DNA of 64,000 nt, taken from contig JAFKGR010000015.1 in the NCBI GenBank assembly GCA_017307735.1, positions 43,592-107,591 on the forward strand, in the 5' to 3' direction. This stretch comes from Chitinophagaceae bacterium. Lineage in GTDB: Bacteria > Bacteroidota > Bacteroidia > Chitinophagales > Chitinophagaceae. Position 1 is the stretch's first letter. Each line of letters opens with the position of its first letter. A program made the translations under genes and the position numbers. Shown here in pieces: positions 61,529 to 64,000 of this stretch. The notes beneath the pieces were generated by a model, which worked only from the letters and a program-made list of their open reading frames with translations, ran no database searches and had not been told where the DNA came from.

Positions 61529-62707
61529 ATGCTGTCAGAAACTTCTCAGAAAGTCAATAAAACTAATATTTTAGACAGTTTCCGTAAGGTGCGAAAATAC
61601 TCGGAAGATATTTGTAAACCATTGATGACGGAAGACTATGTAGTACAACCTATTGCTGATGTAAGCCCACCAAAGTGGCATTTGGCGCACGTTACGTGGT
61701 TTTTCGAAACTTTGGTATTAAAACCTTACCTGAAAGGTTATGAGGAATTTGATCCACAGTACAACTTTCTTTTTAATAGTTATTATGAAACGGTGGGGAC
61801 CAGATGGATCAGGGCAAAACGCGGCGAACTCAGCAGGCCAACCGTGAAAGAGATTTACGAATATCGAAAATATGTTGATGATGCAATGAGTGGTTTGCTG
61901 CAGCAAAACTTACCGGACGATGCTGTGGATACTATCATCACCGGTTTGAATCATGAACAACAGCACCAGGAATTACTTCTGACTGACATAAAATATATTT
62001 TAGGCAACAATCCCATCTACCCGCCTTACGATGTTAATTACAAAGAACCGTTTTTTAGTAACGGAAGTGGATATACGAAAATGGAAAAAGGATTGTATGA
62101 AATAGGTTATAAAGGAAATGGATTTTGTTTCGACAATGAATTGCAACCGCATAAGATTTATCTCGAAGATTTTCAAATAAGCAATGCCTGTGTCACCAAT
62201 GGTGAATATGCGGAGTTTATTAAAGACGGCGGGTATAAAAATTTTCATTTCTGGCATTCGGACGGATGGAGATGGATAAATGAAAACCATATTGAATGCC
62301 CGCTTTATTGGCATTTGATAGATGGAAAATGGTATGAATATAATTTAGAAGGACTGAAGCCTCTTGACGGAAATACAATTTTGAGACATGTAAGTTATTT
62401 TGAAGCTTTTGCTTATGCTCAGTGGAGAAAATTAAGATTACCCACAGAAGGTGAGTGGGAAGCAGCTTCAGATAAATTTACATGGGGAAGCCGGTGGGAA
62501 TGGACAGAGAGCAGTTATCTTCCCTATCCGGGATTTAAAAAACTTCCGGGTGCGCTTGGTGAGTATAACGGAAAATTTATGGTGAGCCAAAAAGTGCTGA
62601 GAGGCGCATCTGTAGCCACTCCTGAAGGACACAGCAGAAAATCGTATCGCAACTTTTTTTATCCTGATGAAAGGTGGCAATATACCGGTATCAGATTGGC
62701 AAAATAG
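61529..62707 (+). CDS. egtB: Ergothioneine biosynthesis sulfoxide synthase EgtB
   Basis: Non-heme iron enzyme that couples a thiol to N-alpha-trimethylhistidine to form the C-S bond of ergothioneine. The N-terminal DinB_2 domain carries the three-His site: H51/H54 in KWHLAHVTWFFE and H142, H146 in HEQQHQELLL. The C-terminal FGE-sulfatase domain (about 215-392) has NACVTNGEYAEFI, RLPTEGEWEAA and WEWTESSYLPYPGF, ending with the family tail WQYTGIRLAK. The ATG at 61529 was chosen over a TTG 9 codons upstream. Length 392 residues. egtD follows 4 bases after the stop; no egtA or egtC homologue is present nearby. Confidence 0.9.
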   Translation: MLSETSQKVNKTNILDSFRKVRKYSEDICKPLMTEDYVVQPIADVSPPKWHLAHVTWFFETLVLKPYLKGYEEFDPQYNFLFNSYYETVGTRWIRAKRGELSRPTVKEIYEYRKYVDDAMSGLLQQNLPDDAVDTIITGLNHEQQHQELLLTDIKYILGNNPIYPPYDVNYKEPFFSNGSGYTKMEKGLYEIGYKGNGFCFDNELQPHKIYLEDFQISNACVTNGEYAEFIKDGGYKNFHFWHSDGWRWINENHIECPLYWHLIDGKWYEYNLEGLKPLDGNTILRHVSYFEAFAYAQWRKLRLPTEGEWEAASDKFTWGSRWEWTESSYLPYPGFKKLPGALGEYNGKFMVSQKVLRGASVATPEGHSRKSYRNFFYPDERWQYTGIRLAK

Positions 62708-62711
62708 AAAA

Positions 62712-63656
62712 ATGGGGAAGGAACAATTTTATCAGGATGTAATCAATGGCCTGTGCTCAAGACAAAAATACCTGTTGTCAAAATATTTTTATGATGCAGA
62801 AGGTGACCTTTTGTTTCAGAAAATTATGGGCTGTGAGGATTATTATCCCACACGCTGTGAGATGGAAATTCTAACGGAGCAAACGCAAAATATCGTTTGT
62901 TCTGTTTTGGGAAGGGATGAAAAAGTGGATATTCTGGAATTGGGCCCGGGTGATGCCACCAAATCCATTCATCTTATTCGAAAAATGGATCAGCACGGTG
63001 AATTGGGCTCCTATATTCCAATCGATATTTCTCCCCACATTATCAAACTGCTTAAGGAAAAGTTTCAAAAAGAATTTCCACATCTTTCTTTTTATGGTAT
63101 TTCAGGAGAATATTTTAATGAACTTCCCAATGCAATTTCTCATTCTGAAAACAGAAAGGTCATTTTACTTTTGGGTGGCAATGCCTGCAATTATCAGCCT
63201 GAAACAACATTGAACATGCTAAAAAAGCTGAATGGCATCATGAAGAAAGGGGATATGGCGTTGATCGGCTTCGATTTGAAAAAAGATCCCCGAATAATAA
63301 GAGCAGCCTATTTTGACAGAGATGGGTTTACTTCAAGATTCAACCTGAACCTGCTAAGCAGAATCAACAGAGAATTGGGTGGTGATTTTGTAATTGAAAA
63401 TTTTACTCATTATGCGTGTTACGATCCTCAGACGGGCGCTTGCAAAAGTTTTTTAATTTCTGAATCAGATCAGGAAGTTTTTATCCGGGACGAAAGGATT
63501 TCTTTCGGAAAAGGCGAACCTGTTTTTATGGAAATTTCTCAGAAGTATGACTTGCATACAATCGCCCACATTGCAGAAGAATCTGGATTTGTTCAAAAGG
63601 ATGTTTTTACTGATAGAAAGAATTATTTTTCTGATGTATTATGGCAGAAAGCCTGA
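62712..63656 (+). CDS. egtD: L-histidine N-alpha-methyltransferase EgtD
   Basis: Trimethylates the alpha-amino group of histidine with three AdoMet to give hercynine, the substrate of EgtB. The 314-residue protein matches the Methyltransf_33/EgtD fold: LLSKYFYDAEGDLLFQKIMGCEDYYPTRCE (in part) near the N-terminus, AdoMet motif ILELGPGDATKSIHLI, then YIPIDISPHII and VILLLGGNACNY. The end has VFMEISQKYDLHTI. The ATG at 62712 is taken; an upstream in-frame codon would overlap egtB by 41 bases. It forms a two-gene operon with egtB. Confidence 0.92.
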   Translation: MGKEQFYQDVINGLCSRQKYLLSKYFYDAEGDLLFQKIMGCEDYYPTRCEMEILTEQTQNIVCSVLGRDEKVDILELGPGDATKSIHLIRKMDQHGELGSYIPIDISPHIIKLLKEKFQKEFPHLSFYGISGEYFNELPNAISHSENRKVILLLGGNACNYQPETTLNMLKKLNGIMKKGDMALIGFDLKKDPRIIRAAYFDRDGFTSRFNLNLLSRINRELGGDFVIENFTHYACYDPQTGACKSFLISESDQEVFIRDERISFGKGEPVFMEISQKYDLHTIAHIAEESGFVQKDVFTDRKNYFSDVLWQKA

Positions 63657-63693
63657 ACCTTACTGAAATTTCTTTAACGAATATGCTGATCAG

Positions 63694-63873
63694 TTATTTA
63701 TAAAACAGATTTTTCCTTTCTGAAACAGGAGTTGAAAGATATTTTGACAGAAAGGCTTCCTGTTCTTTGTATTTCGTGTAAAACCCTTTTACCTGTTCTC
63801 TTGCCGGTTGCGTACCATAGACCAGCGTAGCATCTGAAGCATCTACTTTATTAAATAGAGTTTGCTCAATAAC
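63694..63873 (-). pseudogene. Orphan 3' gene fragment
   Basis: On the minus strand a frame is open for 59 codons to a TAA (63696-63694), with protein-like sequence in the middle: NKVDASDATLVYGTQPAR, EQVKGFYTKYKEQEAFLSKY, LSTPVSERKNLFYK. Upstream the frame hits TGA and there is no plausible start, so it looks like the remaining C-terminal end of a larger gene. I cannot name the family. The rest of the 63657-64000 stretch contains nothing recognisable. Confidence 0.4.
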
Positions 63874-64000
63874 TCAACCTCCCCATCCTATTGCAAAATA
63901 GTGTCACAAAGTACCTTCCTGAATTTACAATTTGATTTCTTTTTAAATCTATCAGGCGTACAAGTGCCTGCCCCGCTAATTTAACGAGGTTTAGCACTAA

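Overview
The window looks like chromosome of a member of the Bacteroidota, most likely a Chitinophagales/Chitinophagaceae-type bacterium (about 40% GC). The evidence is family content: DUF4290, a DUF6089-type barrel, a GldE-like CorC protein, a type IX secretion C-terminal signal, a TonB-dependent 'outer membrane beta-barrel' receptor followed by an ECF sigma factor, PafA-type alkaline phosphatase, and eukaryote-like 6-pyruvoyl-tetrahydropterin synthases. Several starts are preceded by the Bacteroidota -7 box TAnnTTTG. No rRNA, CRISPR array, prophage or intact insertion sequence was seen. Most of the window is housekeeping DNA.

Layout. 0-6 kb: the end of a 1-Cys peroxiredoxin, two small membrane proteins (HXXEE, DUF4345), a 1-kb gene-poor stretch with a structured repeat, then a nitric oxide reductase operon (small membrane protein, di-heme NorC, NorB fused to DUF2249). 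6-10.7 kb: YitT and HD-domain proteins (minus strand), an AidB-like acyl-CoA dehydrogenase, TesB thioesterase and an Hsp15-like S4 protein. 10.7-11.8 kb: eight tandem copies of a 127-bp unit, each starting with the 5' half of tRNA-Gly, ending in one intact tRNA-Gly(CCC). 11.9-17.7 kb: trmD, a PLDc_N-like small protein, uvrB, an SPW-repeat protein, a second copy of the structured repeat and a PafA-like phosphatase.

18-30 kb: gltB-gltD (glutamate from glutamine plus 2-oxoglutarate), then uppS-bamA-skp-skp-murI, an envelope-building cluster. 30-38.7 kb (minus strand): rsmA, asd, a methyltransferase, a GldE-like protein, gmk, murA (catalytic Cys replaced by Asp), DUF4290, DUF6089 and nadK. 38.8-43.3 kb: two PTPS paralogues, folE, fabD and a secreted prolyl oligopeptidase. 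43.4-48.1 kb (minus): a TonB-type receptor, ECF sigma factor, short membrane protein (probable anti-sigma) and two Spy-like periplasmic proteins, which reads as one signalling operon.

48.5-57.2 kb is more accessory and partly AT-rich: a beta-CASP RNase-like hydrolase, a DadA-like oxidoreductase, then two paralogous small outer-membrane barrels flanking a type IX-secreted protein whose frame is cut by one in-frame TAG, a DoxX protein, and a SatD-DUF3307 pair with four 28-bp-spaced dyad repeats upstream. 57.3-64 kb: rpmI-rplT without infC next to it, a methyltransferase, NDH-2, an aldo/keto reductase, the ergothioneine genes egtB-egtD and an orphan 3' gene fragment.

The strongest candidate for something undescribed is the tRNA-Gly-derived tandem array at 10714-11801. 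The SatD upstream repeats, the NorB-DUF2249 fusion with di-heme NorC, and the two-copy structured repeat come next.
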